From: a virus
IMG/VR virus record: IMGVR_UViG_3300035687_000002
Location: 82,725-146,724 of that record
Length of the DNA stretch: 64,000 bases
Strand: one strand, 5' to 3'
The notes beneath the pieces are model-generated. The model ran no database searches and was not told the origin of the DNA. It saw only the letters and a list, made by a program, of their open reading frames with translations. Positions 21,388-31,052 of this stretch are shown piece by piece (the stretch's first letter is position 1; every line of letters starts with the position of its first letter). A program made the translations under genes and the position numbers.

Positions 21388-22131
21388 TTAATAATATCCT
21401 AAATGTATATGTTTGCCTGTTCCGTGATTAGGGTCTAGGGCTTTGTTAAATCCGTATTTTGGTACCAGAACATTCTGGTAATAATTATAAGCTTCAGGGT
21501 CATAAGATAAATCGACAGCTCTTCCCTGTGGATGAGCATCCTTATCTCCCCAACTTCTTCTACCTGAAGTTAAACGTAAGTTAGGGAATTTAGCTAATAA
21601 TTCCTCTGTAGCTGAAGCCACGTTCTTGTCTATGTCCTTATAAGCTGTTCCGTATGTTGATAAATCATTAACATATTCGGACTTGTAGGGATTTCCAGAT
21701 GTTTGCATGTGAGCAGGAACTTCGTAGGGATTTCCTTGCTGATTAGCAATGGAAAGAGCTAATTCATAGTCATCATCAGGTGACTCAACTACTTTTTCCT
21801 CCTGAGGTGCCTCAGCCATTTCTTCTTGTACAGGTGCTGTGGTAGGTTCTTCCCTATCTTCTTCAGGGTCATAAAGAAAATTTAAAAGTTTTTCCCTTGA
21901 TATTCCACCTCGTTGCATTGGTATTTCTCTTACCACAGTTCCTTCGAACTTGTAAGGATTCGTGGTTCCGGCTTTCATTTTCTTCCTGTTACCAAGATTG
22001 TCAATACCTATTAGATCCATTTCAGTATTGCTCATGTCAATAAGTCCCTCTGGAGTAATAATATCCAGATAAGGATTCCCTGCATAAGGAGAACCTTTAG
22101 AATAACCTAGTATTGATTTCAAATCATTCAT
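21388..22131 (-). CDS. M15-family D-Ala-D-Ala peptidase-like protein (247 aa)
   Basis: The C-terminal domain (about 150-247) has the M15 zinc site: SGRRSWGDKDAHPQGRAVDL gives His200 and Asp207, and the terminal KHIHLGYY gives His243 (His241 next to it). These enzymes cut peptidoglycan cross-links or stem peptides. The N-terminal 140 residues are disordered and acidic and carry NPY motifs (GNPY three times, TNPY once). In the middle of tail and internal-protein genes it is more likely a virion-associated wall hydrolase than the lysis endolysin, although the latter cannot be excluded. Its start overlaps the end of the HNH gene by 8 bases. Confidence 0.8.
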   Translation of the reverse strand: MNDLKSILGYSKGSPYAGNPYLDIITPEGLIDMSNTEMDLIGIDNLGNRKKMKAGTTNPYKFEGTVVREIPMQRGGISREKLLNFLYDPEEDREEPTTAPVQEEMAEAPQEEKVVESPDDDYELALSIANQQGNPYEVPAHMQTSGNPYKSEYVNDLSTYGTAYKDIDKNVASATEELLAKFPNLRLTSGRRSWGDKDAHPQGRAVDLSYDPEAYNYYQNVLVPKYGFNKALDPNHGTGKHIHLGYY

Positions 22132-22504
22132 AAACTAATTTCATGTTTTTAGTTAAGGACCTTGGATGATGAACAAGGTCTCCCTTTGAGTTAATTTTTA
22201 AATGTCTTCTTATGTGACAGTTGGCACAAACAATTTCTAGATTCTCTGGAATGTTATTATTATGATTTCCATCTTTATGGTGAATTTGTAATAAATATTT
22301 CTCAGTAATTCCACATTCACAAGTTGAACTTTCTAATAACTCATCATAAAACTTAGTCTGCCTTTTTAATCTCTTTAAGTTCTCTTTTCTTCTGTTATTA
22401 TAACATTCTCTACTACAGTAGCTATTCTTGTTTCTTTCAATATCTCTTCTGTATTTATTCATATCCTTATCACAAACAACACATTTCATATTTATTGCAT
22501 TCAT
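22124..22504 (-). CDS. HNH homing endonuclease (126 aa)
   Basis: Cys-rich HNH protein: CVVCDKDM, CSRECYNNRR and CECG motifs for zinc binding, then LQIHHKDGNHNNN with the catalytic HH pair and ENLEIVCANCHIRRH as the last part of the finger. An upstream in-frame ATG at 22528 would lie inside the preceding gene; ATG 22504 follows that gene's stop by one base and is preferred. It sits between two large tail-region genes with overlapping ends and has no promoter I can see, so it is probably co-transcribed. Confidence 0.85.
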   Translation of the reverse strand: MNAINMKCVVCDKDMNKYRRDIERNKNSYCSRECYNNRRKENLKRLKRQTKFYDELLESSTCECGITEKYLLQIHHKDGNHNNNIPENLEIVCANCHIRRHLKINSKGDLVHHPRSLTKNMKLVYE

Positions 22505-22505
22505 A

Positions 22506-24782
22506 TTATTTCTTTTTATGGAATCCATGATGCTCCTTTAGAGTTAATGCAAGACGTTTACGTGCCCCAGTACAATGTGGATTACTAAGAGGTGTACACC
22601 ATCCCTTATGTGCAGGATTTATACCCATGAATCCACCCTTTTTAAACTGTAAACCCTTTCCTCTTAAGAATTTTTTCAATTCTTCTGGATTTTTCATTAA
22701 TTCAGTATCTGGACTATTCACATATCCTCTCTGACTACCATCTTTTCCTACTCCAACTTCACCTTGATATGGAGTAAATTGTCCGTTGTTATAGTATCCA
22801 ATAACAGAATTAGCTGGTCCATACACAGGGTCACCTTGTTGTTCTGGCATCTGTGATTGAGTTGGAACAGTGATTTTAGCTGGTCTACTTTGTCCTGCTA
22901 CTGGAGCTGGAAATATTTTTTCAGGAACTTCTACTGATTTATTACTTGGATAAACAAATATTTGTTCTCCGCTTCCTGTTTTGTGTAAACCAATAGGTAC
23001 AAGACCATTATCATTTTTATATTTTGATTGTGAAAAATTTCTTGGCAATGGTGCATAGTGTGAAACTTTTGAGCCATAAGCATCTACATACATACTTGCA
23101 GTAACAGCAGGTTTGTCAATCACTTCTTCTTTTAAATTTAAAGTTTCTAAATCTTTATCAAAATATTTTTTAATCTCAGCTTTCTGTATAGTAGATTTAT
23201 TTGGTTGTGGTTTCTGATATACTACTGGTGTGCCATCCTTATTATATACAATTGGTTGTACAGGTTTTTTGTATACAGGACTTGTAGCTATACCATCAAA
23301 ATATTCTCCAACTGGTCTTATATTTTTGTGGACGATATCTGGAGATGAATATTTACCAATAGCTACTGGTTCATTAAATGACAAAGATCTATAATAATCA
23401 TAAATCTTATTATCCCCCAACTTTGTTTTCATTGGATCAAAATTTTGAGATGGATTTTTCTTAAAAGAGTTATAATCGTAAGCTCTTACCAATTTTTGAG
23501 TAGCTCCTACTTTACCCATATTTTTCTCACGTATTTTTCCAAGTTGCTCCGGAGTCATTGGTGCTCTTGTAGTGGCTAAAGATTTAGAATATTCCTCTAA
23601 TAATGGTTTATAATTTGCATTTTTCTTTTGAAATTCATAAGCTTTAAATAAATTCAAACTATCATTATAAGCTTTTAAACGAGGGTCATTAGGATTGGTT
23701 ACAGTAATTGGCTGACGACCACCTTTCTGAGCTCTTTTTAAACCTTTGTAAGGGTGAGGACCTGAACCAAACTGCATTAGTTTACGAATGAAGTCGTTAA
23801 CTATCATTTCATCAAGAGCAAATCCACCTTTCTTCATCTTACCTTTATCATCAATAGCTCCTTCTCCCATATCCATTGGAGGAGCATCATTTGTCCATTT
23901 TTCATAATCTTTGATAATACGCTTAAGGTTCCCTCCATATTTTGCATGCTGGGAATAAGGATTTATCATTCCTCCCTCTTGAGCGTATAACCTATTTGGC
24001 GTTGTGTAATCAATGTTGCTATACTGAAATTGAGAAACTGGTATTGGATTCATTTGACCAAGAGCAGTATCTTGCTTGTAAGCATAATCATTCAATCTGT
24101 TGTTTCTCTTCTTCTGTACAAGATAGCTCGCTGCCATCTGAGCTCCTCTTAATCCTAAGAATATATCAGTATTCCAATTGTGAGCTGGTTGATTTGAAGT
24201 AGTAGTTTCATCTGTTGAATGTGCTCTTTCATCATATGTCCCAACTGATTGTCCAGTTGTGTCTTTATATGGATGGTCATCAGGTAAACGCTGGTCAAAA
24301 GTCTGTCCATCAATCACATCTTCTGGAGTATTATGCCACATTGGTGGCTTATAATCAGGACTCATAGGAATTTGAGTTCCTGTTGGGTTCGTTGGGACAA
24401 GTGGATTTGCTTGACCTCTAGCTAACCAAGGAGATGTTCCAAAAGGATTGTAGGGCTGTGATGGTGTAACTGAGGGTGTAATTGAGGGAGTATTTTCCCA
24501 AGCAGGATTTGGATTCGTTACAGGAATCTGTCCCATATCTCCAGCTTTCTTTGGAGGTACTATATCCCCAGTTGAAACCCAAACACCTGTTTTCTTATCT
24601 AAATACCCCGGACTCCAGCTTCCATCAAGTAGAAATTGGCCACCAGTTTGTTTTTTACCTCTGTAATTCATCTTTAAATTTTTATAGTTTGTGGCATTTG
24701 CCCACTCCTTACAATTGACTTTGTTCCCAAAACCATGGGTTGCGAAACACGCTTTACTCTGCTTTTTAGATTTGAATGGCAT
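22506..24782 (-). CDS. Large tail-region or internal protein with basic Cys-rich ends (758 aa)
   Basis: Function not recognised. The N-terminus (FKSKKQSKACFATHGFG, then CKEWANAT) resembles the small basic FKSKAQ...MFAKHPEIAKEWA module known as short stand-alone phage proteins. The C-terminus (CTPLSNPHCTGARKRLAL, ending HGFHKKK) is a second basic Cys module. Between them are Pro-rich low-complexity regions and one INPY motif. The start overlaps the stop of the muzzle gene by one base. Position suggests a virion protein ejected or bound to the tail; DNA binding through the basic ends is a guess. Confidence 0.5.
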   Translation of the reverse strand: MPFKSKKQSKACFATHGFGNKVNCKEWANATNYKNLKMNYRGKKQTGGQFLLDGSWSPGYLDKKTGVWVSTGDIVPPKKAGDMGQIPVTNPNPAWENTPSITPSVTPSQPYNPFGTSPWLARGQANPLVPTNPTGTQIPMSPDYKPPMWHNTPEDVIDGQTFDQRLPDDHPYKDTTGQSVGTYDERAHSTDETTTSNQPAHNWNTDIFLGLRGAQMAASYLVQKKRNNRLNDYAYKQDTALGQMNPIPVSQFQYSNIDYTTPNRLYAQEGGMINPYSQHAKYGGNLKRIIKDYEKWTNDAPPMDMGEGAIDDKGKMKKGGFALDEMIVNDFIRKLMQFGSGPHPYKGLKRAQKGGRQPITVTNPNDPRLKAYNDSLNLFKAYEFQKKNANYKPLLEEYSKSLATTRAPMTPEQLGKIREKNMGKVGATQKLVRAYDYNSFKKNPSQNFDPMKTKLGDNKIYDYYRSLSFNEPVAIGKYSSPDIVHKNIRPVGEYFDGIATSPVYKKPVQPIVYNKDGTPVVYQKPQPNKSTIQKAEIKKYFDKDLETLNLKEEVIDKPAVTASMYVDAYGSKVSHYAPLPRNFSQSKYKNDNGLVPIGLHKTGSGEQIFVYPSNKSVEVPEKIFPAPVAGQSRPAKITVPTQSQMPEQQGDPVYGPANSVIGYYNNGQFTPYQGEVGVGKDGSQRGYVNSPDTELMKNPEELKKFLRGKGLQFKKGGFMGINPAHKGWCTPLSNPHCTGARKRLALTLKEHHGFHKKK

Positions 24783-27700
24783 TATCTTACACTTAAAAGT
24801 TTCTTAATATTGTAAAGTTTTGTTATAAACTTGTTCTTTCCTGAAATATTCTTAATCAGACGGAACTTGTTCCAATAGTGACGGAATTTCTTTCTTTGTT
24901 CCTCAGGCTTGTTTATATCAATTGCCTGTGGATTTACTACTTGCTTGTAACCACTTTCATCCGTAGGGAATAAATGGTTTTCAGCAAGACTGAACTCACC
25001 TCTGTCTTTAACAGAGTCCCAGAATTGATTAACCCTGTATTTATTCTCCTCTTTTGAGAAAAGAATATCATAAGTCACTGGATTATCCAGATTCCTCTTT
25101 GGATAAGCTAAGTCTACCTCTGGATTGTTAGAACGATAACTCAAAGCTAACAATGGTGATATCTGTTCAGTATTGTGAACTACAAGATGAGAGAAGTTTT
25201 CGTGGTGTACATGGAAACGGTCTCTTCCAAAGTTCTTGTAATGATAAACTTCAAGCATGTATTCCAATGAACGTGGGATGTCAATCTGCTGTCCGGAGTT
25301 ACTTATAAATTCTATCTCAAAAGGAAAATCATTTCCATAGAATTTACAGAAGCTATCAAAACTTTCATTGTGTTTCCAAACTCCGTTGTCCTTTACAGTC
25401 ATAAAGTGGTCATCTCTCTGAATAACCCAATCAGGATGCCAGTCATGCCAGCTTATAAATCCTTTCTCAAGAGGGCTGTAAGATAACGTCCATGATATAT
25501 CATTAAAATATCTATTGTCTCTGAGTGTGACTACATTTCCTCTGTATTTGAACGTCGAGGACATTTTGTCCCAGATAATGTCCTCGAACTTAGGAGAGAA
25601 ATCTCTCTTAGTAATATAGACAGTCTCATTAAAGCTATCAAATACAGTTAAGTATCCTACACCAGCAACAGGATTTTCAACCTGAGGATATTCTGGAAAA
25701 TACTTATATAGAGCTATTGGCATGTAGTTCTTACACCAGTAAGAAACTCCTTGTCTGCTGATATCTTCCGGCACATTAGTAAAGTCAAATATTCTACCTT
25801 GTCTCTCAGATGGATAATATTTTCCAAGATGAGTGTTACTGAAGGCATATTTGCTGTTACATGCACCATAATTATTATCTGTTGGCATACTCTCACGAGG
25901 GTCCTGAGCAAATAATCCACCATCTCCAATAGTTACTTTCCTACCTGACTGCTCTAATTCAAGGAAATCTCTTCCCATAGAAACAAATGGAGATGCCTTT
26001 GAGAACAGGAATATAACTCTATCTTGGTCCATTTTATGGATACCTGTAAGGTTTCCAAAATCACTTTCCCTAAAAGCAAAATAATTAGCTGGTAGAAAGT
26101 GCTGCCAGTTATCTGTAGTTTGCAGGTTAAATGCTGGCATACTATAAATTACACTATTGCTTTGGTCAGTAGGAATTGGGTCTGCAGGGTCAAAATCACT
26201 TCTCTGAACAGGAGCATAAATCTCTGTCGTATATAAATCTGAAAATGCACGAGAAATCACGAATTCTTCAGGAGTGTCAAGTCTGTCAGAACGAAATATG
26301 TCCTGAACATTCCTGTTATTCTTAGAGAAATATGGAAATTCATTAGTTTGCTTCTCTCTGTAGTCTACATTGTAATCAGCCTCTACAAAGAAATCGAGTC
26401 CTGCATTACTAGATAAATACATATATGCATCATCAACACGGGCTATATTCTTCTTGTCATTACCTATACAATCCAAGTTGTATTTTGATGAAGTAGTTCT
26501 GTTAAATTTAGCATAATTAATTGTTTTTGATGATAACAATTCACCAAAGTCAAACTTAGTTGTATCCATCCAAAAGCGAGGATATGCCAAATTACGATAT
26601 TTTCTGTAATCATATTCAGTTCCTGCTTGAAAATTTGTATTAGCCAGATTCTGAGTAAAGAACTGCATCCTCTTCTGGAACTGGAAACGTGTGATAACAC
26701 AATCTCCACCATATAAAATAGGAGTTTCAGTAATATCTTCATCGAATTCCAGAGCACAACCATGCATAGATACAGATGAAGCTGAACCTAATTGTCCATA
26801 TTGATTAGGATTTATTTCCTTGTTCGTTACATAGAAAGCAGAACCAACTGATTTTGTCTTCTTTGTAATGTCATTACACACCTTAAATCCTGTGGCTGTG
26901 TTTCTTGAAGTATCCTTTGTTGTAGGGTCAGATATTTCCTTATTCAACTGGAAATATACAGAAGGTTCCCTTAATAGGTTATTGTAAACATCACCTTCAA
27001 TACTTACTATAGTAGGAGGAATTTGGAGAGGAGCTCTTAATAGTCTTCTTCTCTTGTTTCCCTCTGGAGTGCAAATAGATTTGTTGAATACTGCAGCAGC
27101 GTTATACTGATATACGTAGTCAGTAAATCCCATGAAGTTGTAAATTGTGTTCAATACTTCATCTGCATATCTAATTACTGAAACTGCAGTTAAAGCAGCT
27201 GTTACACCAATATTAACTATCAGGGCTATAACACTCTTAATTACTTTCAAATATGCAGCTAATCCCTGTGAATTACCACTTCCAATAGCTGAAATGATGG
27301 ACTGAATACTGTCAACAATACCTTGTCCAGTTACAGACAATGCAGAACCTCCACCTGTTGAAGTGGATGAGGAAGTATTTCTTACACCCAGTGGGTCAGC
27401 TAAATTAGACCCGAATGTAATAGCAGATTGTGGTCCCGGAGTAGTTGTAATAGCTCCACCTGCAACACCTGCCAGTGAACCAGTAAAGCTAAAACCAGCA
27501 CTTCCTTTAGTAGAACCCTGTGTATTCGTTGTTATTTGGTTCTTTAAACCTGCAGCTTCAAAGTAAGTTTCAACTATACCAATGGCTAACGCAACCCAAA
27601 AAGCAAATTGGTTTAATAACTTTGCCTGTGGGTGATTATATACAATATCAAATTTACCACTTACATCAGCTACTTCTTCAGATTCAATCTTGATTTCAGG

Positions 27701-29491
27701 ACCAAGTGAATACTTTGGCTCGAATAATGTATGTGGAGAATGAAACGTGAATTTATCCTTGTGATACTCTGTTAGTGGAGTAAAATTGGTTTCCTTATGG
27801 TTCTTGAATACAGTTTGAGTTGATGATAAAAACTGGTCTGGTGACAGGTCATTTACTGGATAGTTTGAATAGTAAACTGTTTCATCAAATGACTTGTCGT
27901 AATATGAACGGACATTTGTCATAAGACCTCTGGCAACTACTGTCCCATTTCCACCTTTTCTATCAGAACGTGTAATTTTGTATCCTACAATATCTGGATT
28001 ATCGAACTTAGCAATGTTCTTAAAACGAACACCAAGGATATTAACATATGTTTTACCTTCAATGATGCTGTAACGAGGTACTTTACACTCATCTGGCATT
28101 TTGTGGAAACGTATTGGCTTGTTAGCATCCCTTCCAAATATTGGATTATCTGGATATAATTCTGTACTTTCGACATAACCAAAGCTTCCTGTTCCAAGAA
28201 CTCTCCTTCCACAACTGAATTCGTTGTTCTCAGGGATAAGCTTTCCAGCAGTATTTTCTACTCTCCAACGAGGAATAGCATCTTTGGTTTCACAGTCTGA
28301 AAATTGTGTATCCAGCTCAAATACATCAGCAGAAGACACAGGAGCTTTATCAATTCCTGTTGCAATTCTCCCCGGCATGTGAAACTTATCAGTTAATTCA
28401 CCAGTATTATAAATACCTTGAATATAAAAATCATAATTTTCATCTCTGTAATAACCAACATCTGAACCATCAGTTTCATAGTAATCAGCTAAGACTTGTT
28501 CTACAACGTACTCAGCCTCGATATTCATTGCCTTTAGTTGATAGTTTTCCTCTGGACGAGATACTAAATCAGCAAGGAATAGATAGTTCGCATTTGAGGA
28601 AATAATACCAGCCTTTACCCAAGTAGGTTTCTGAATAACCAAATTTGAAAGGAGGACCTCTTGATAAGATGAATTTATGAAGTCAGTTATAGAAACACTT
28701 TTCACTTTCGTAGAATAGGTTCCTACTACTTTTGCAAGCTTTGTGACACCTTTTGTTGTAGGGTCTATGTAATTACCAACAACAATTAAGCTAAAATGGT
28801 CAAACTCACTATCAAGATTCTCCAGTTTCACCTCAAGAGAGTTACTGTTTGTCAGGGAAAATAAAGGAACCCTATTTGATATTCCATACCAATCAGTAAA
28901 AACTTGTCCATTAACTGTGTAAGCCAGAGCTACAGAATACATACCATTTGGAATGTTTCCACTTTGACCCTTTTTAACCTTGATACAAGGGTATTTTACC
29001 TTTCTGAATGTACGAATATCATCACAATCATTTACTTTATCAATATTCTTAAGTTCAATCCTTCTTGGAGGATTATTGTTATCTGTGAAGTAGATAATTG
29101 TACCCTTCTGAAAGTCCTTTTTGCTTTCACCTGTTACAGGAAATGCATCATTAAAATTAAGACAATCACCATTGAAAACTTTGGTATATGTACAAGTTAC
29201 ACTGTTTCCTATACCAATTTCAGACTTTATATTGTTTGTAGAGAAAATTACAATATCATTATCTGCCAAATTTATAGTTCCAATAATCTTATATGGAGCT
29301 TCAAAGCAAAGAGTATTTGAAGGTTCATTACCAATAGAGCCTAAATCTCCATCCTTAGAGTTACGGACAGCATTTCTGGCATGAGTATACTGTTCGTTAC
29401 TCACGAGAGAATCAGTCAAGTCCGTTACTAATCCAGCTTTACCTGTAACATTAGTTGATGTCGAAGATGTATTCTGTAATTTATCAGCCAT
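24782..29491 (-). CDS. Tail muzzle / tail-stabilization-type protein (1569 aa)
   Basis: A long, beta-rich protein of 1569 residues, with an N-terminus (MADKLQNTSS...GLVTDLTDSLVSNEQYTHARNA) and propeller-like repeats in the style of P22 gp10-type tail needle-hub proteins and crAss-like muzzle proteins. A glycine/alanine-rich hydrophobic section lies around residues 640-790 and may be a membrane-active or flexible insert. In crAss-like virions the muzzle closes the tail tip and contacts the host. Length, order after the ring-type genes, and the following internal-protein genes support the name; I could not confirm it by alignment. Confidence 0.65.
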   Translation of the reverse strand: MADKLQNTSSTSTNVTGKAGLVTDLTDSLVSNEQYTHARNAVRNSKDGDLGSIGNEPSNTLCFEAPYKIIGTINLADNDIVIFSTNNIKSEIGIGNSVTCTYTKVFNGDCLNFNDAFPVTGESKKDFQKGTIIYFTDNNNPPRRIELKNIDKVNDCDDIRTFRKVKYPCIKVKKGQSGNIPNGMYSVALAYTVNGQVFTDWYGISNRVPLFSLTNSNSLEVKLENLDSEFDHFSLIVVGNYIDPTTKGVTKLAKVVGTYSTKVKSVSITDFINSSYQEVLLSNLVIQKPTWVKAGIISSNANYLFLADLVSRPEENYQLKAMNIEAEYVVEQVLADYYETDGSDVGYYRDENYDFYIQGIYNTGELTDKFHMPGRIATGIDKAPVSSADVFELDTQFSDCETKDAIPRWRVENTAGKLIPENNEFSCGRRVLGTGSFGYVESTELYPDNPIFGRDANKPIRFHKMPDECKVPRYSIIEGKTYVNILGVRFKNIAKFDNPDIVGYKITRSDRKGGNGTVVARGLMTNVRSYYDKSFDETVYYSNYPVNDLSPDQFLSSTQTVFKNHKETNFTPLTEYHKDKFTFHSPHTLFEPKYSLGPEIKIESEEVADVSGKFDIVYNHPQAKLLNQFAFWVALAIGIVETYFEAAGLKNQITTNTQGSTKGSAGFSFTGSLAGVAGGAITTTPGPQSAITFGSNLADPLGVRNTSSSTSTGGGSALSVTGQGIVDSIQSIISAIGSGNSQGLAAYLKVIKSVIALIVNIGVTAALTAVSVIRYADEVLNTIYNFMGFTDYVYQYNAAAVFNKSICTPEGNKRRRLLRAPLQIPPTIVSIEGDVYNNLLREPSVYFQLNKEISDPTTKDTSRNTATGFKVCNDITKKTKSVGSAFYVTNKEINPNQYGQLGSASSVSMHGCALEFDEDITETPILYGGDCVITRFQFQKRMQFFTQNLANTNFQAGTEYDYRKYRNLAYPRFWMDTTKFDFGELLSSKTINYAKFNRTTSSKYNLDCIGNDKKNIARVDDAYMYLSSNAGLDFFVEADYNVDYREKQTNEFPYFSKNNRNVQDIFRSDRLDTPEEFVISRAFSDLYTTEIYAPVQRSDFDPADPIPTDQSNSVIYSMPAFNLQTTDNWQHFLPANYFAFRESDFGNLTGIHKMDQDRVIFLFSKASPFVSMGRDFLELEQSGRKVTIGDGGLFAQDPRESMPTDNNYGACNSKYAFSNTHLGKYYPSERQGRIFDFTNVPEDISRQGVSYWCKNYMPIALYKYFPEYPQVENPVAGVGYLTVFDSFNETVYITKRDFSPKFEDIIWDKMSSTFKYRGNVVTLRDNRYFNDISWTLSYSPLEKGFISWHDWHPDWVIQRDDHFMTVKDNGVWKHNESFDSFCKFYGNDFPFEIEFISNSGQQIDIPRSLEYMLEVYHYKNFGRDRFHVHHENFSHLVVHNTEQISPLLALSYRSNNPEVDLAYPKRNLDNPVTYDILFSKEENKYRVNQFWDSVKDRGEFSLAENHLFPTDESGYKQVVNPQAIDINKPEEQRKKFRHYWNKFRLIKNISGKNKFITKLYNIKKLLSVR

Positions 29492-30177
29492 TATATTTTA
29501 GTTAGAGAGCTCCAATCGTAGTTAAATATCTGGTCAGAGAATCCATATTCAATAGATTCTTCTGCAGTGAAGAACACATCTTCTTTTTTATCCATTTGAC
29601 TACGTAGCCACTTTTTTATTTTGAGGGTATCTTGTCCTTTGAATTTCCCTTTCTCTGCCATTTTTTCAGCGTAGATATCAAACATTACCTTCTCTGTACG
29701 CTTATCGAACTCCATATTTGACATAACTCCTTTGTATGTTCCTTCAATTCCATATGTGCCATCATGTATCATAAAATATGAATTTGGCATCATCACTCTC
29801 TTATCTGCTGCCTGAAAGATGATTGAAGACATACTTCTGGCGTGTGTATAATTCAGAATAATAACAGGAGATGGGCATGATTTTATAGCATCATAAATTG
29901 CCATTCCTTCATTCCAATCTCCTCCACAGGTCTTCATGTGTACCAGAATTGGTTTATCTGGATTAACCCTCATACACATGTTAATATTTTTGATGAACCT
30001 TTTTGCAATCACATAATCAATTCCGGGTTCACTTGCATCCGAAGTAACTTCATACCCTCTGTCAACTCCCATTAGATATATATGATTACTAATCAAATCA
30101 ATATCAAATTCATGCAAATGGAAGAGTAAATCCTCAGATTTGATTTTGAGCTTGTGGTCAAGTTTATATTCAAGCAT
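29491..30177 (-). CDS. ClpP-like serine protease (228 aa)
   Basis: ClpP/crotonase-fold protease: CGGDWNEGMAIYDAI (84-98) is the oxyanion-loop region, HARSMSS (112-118) has the nucleophile Ser115 before Met as in ClpP, and YFMIHDG (134-140) has the general base His138. Phage ClpP-like enzymes often mature capsid or tail proteins. Here the gene lies about 21 kb downstream of the capsid gene, beside tail genes, so its substrate may be a tail or internal protein such as the giant polymerase protein. It overlaps both neighbours by one base, indicating coupled translation. Confidence 0.85.
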   Translation of the reverse strand: MLEYKLDHKLKIKSEDLLFHLHEFDIDLISNHIYLMGVDRGYEVTSDASEPGIDYVIAKRFIKNINMCMRVNPDKPILVHMKTCGGDWNEGMAIYDAIKSCPSPVIILNYTHARSMSSIIFQAADKRVMMPNSYFMIHDGTYGIEGTYKGVMSNMEFDKRTEKVMFDIYAEKMAEKGKFKGQDTLKIKKWLRSQMDKKEDVFFTAEESIEYGFSDQIFNYDWSSLTKI

Positions 30178-31052
30178 TATTGAAAATATTTAAAGTATTG
30201 ATTATACCAACCCATTTCTTTTCTTCTTTGCATATCAACATATTCCCCATATTCTTTTGTAGAAGCTACATTGTAAGCATCCAACCAAGCTTTTACTCTT
30301 TCCTGCTGAGCGAGCTTAAATTGCTCACCATAGTTCCCATCTGAATTGAAGATAGTGTCCTGCCAAATCTTCTCTTTAACTGACCACTCATAATAAGGAG
30401 TGATTAGAGGATGGAAGGGGAAGAGTAAGTGACCATCTTCATCCTGCATTGTGGCGAGATACATAATATAAATCTCACCAGAACGAAAAGGAGTACTAAT
30501 ATGGTCATCTTCTATAGTTACCATATATTTACCTTTTCTTCTTGTATTAGGGCAGGATGTGTGACAATGTGACTGACTGGCTGGAGAAACACCCAACTCT
30601 ATGAAAGTAGTGGAAGCATGAACAGTGATATTCTCCGTTCTTTTGATGGTAACTCCATAGCAATCCGGACAACCTAATGAGTCTCTGTCGACATGAGCTT
30701 CGTATATTGCATCCCTATCAAAGTTGTTTGAGAAAGGATTACGCATTGTAACTGTTATCCCATTAGTTGCGGATAGTGCTGTAACGAAAAATAGCTTCTC
30801 AAAATTCAGAGGAAGCTTTGCTTGGTACTCATGAACTGGAATACATATTTGCTTGATGTCACGGATTGAGATTCCCAATCTTTCATTACAAGCCATTACA
30901 GTCTTAATACAGACTCCATCATCAATCAAGCCCTCTGCATCCAGTTTCCTTAGGTCACGCTTTACAATTGCCATTAATTCATCCATAGGACGAAGTTCCA
31001 ATAGCTTCTTAGGAACAGGAATGTGTATTTTATGTTTATCGTGGTGTTCCAT
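30177..31052 (-). CDS. Conserved tail/ring-region protein (291 aa)
   Basis: I recognise no enzymatic motif. The protein is mixed alpha/beta, has CPDCYG (about 145) and SHCHTSCPN (about 177), which could bind a metal, and ends in an aromatic-rich stretch (MGWYNQYFKYFQ). It is tightly coupled to the ClpP-like gene (one-base overlap) and to the 227-residue gene before it. Position between exonuclease and muzzle suggests a tail ring or hub component of crAss-like phages; this is inference from gene order. Confidence 0.5.
   Translation of the reverse strand: MEHHDKHKIHIPVPKKLLELRPMDELMAIVKRDLRKLDAEGLIDDGVCIKTVMACNERLGISIRDIKQICIPVHEYQAKLPLNFEKLFFVTALSATNGITVTMRNPFSNNFDRDAIYEAHVDRDSLGCPDCYGVTIKRTENITVHASTTFIELGVSPASQSHCHTSCPNTRRKGKYMVTIEDDHISTPFRSGEIYIMYLATMQDEDGHLLFPFHPLITPYYEWSVKEKIWQDTIFNSDGNYGEQFKLAQQERVKAWLDAYNVASTKEYGEYVDMQRRKEMGWYNQYFKYFQ

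Noticed and set aside
18515-22528. Intron boundaries around the LAGLIDADG and HNH genes
   Set aside because: The neighbouring large genes are complete in single frames, so the endonucleases are free-standing.
27240-27560. Glycine/alanine-rich stretch in the muzzle gene as a separate membrane protein
   Set aside because: It is in frame within an uninterrupted 1569-residue protein.
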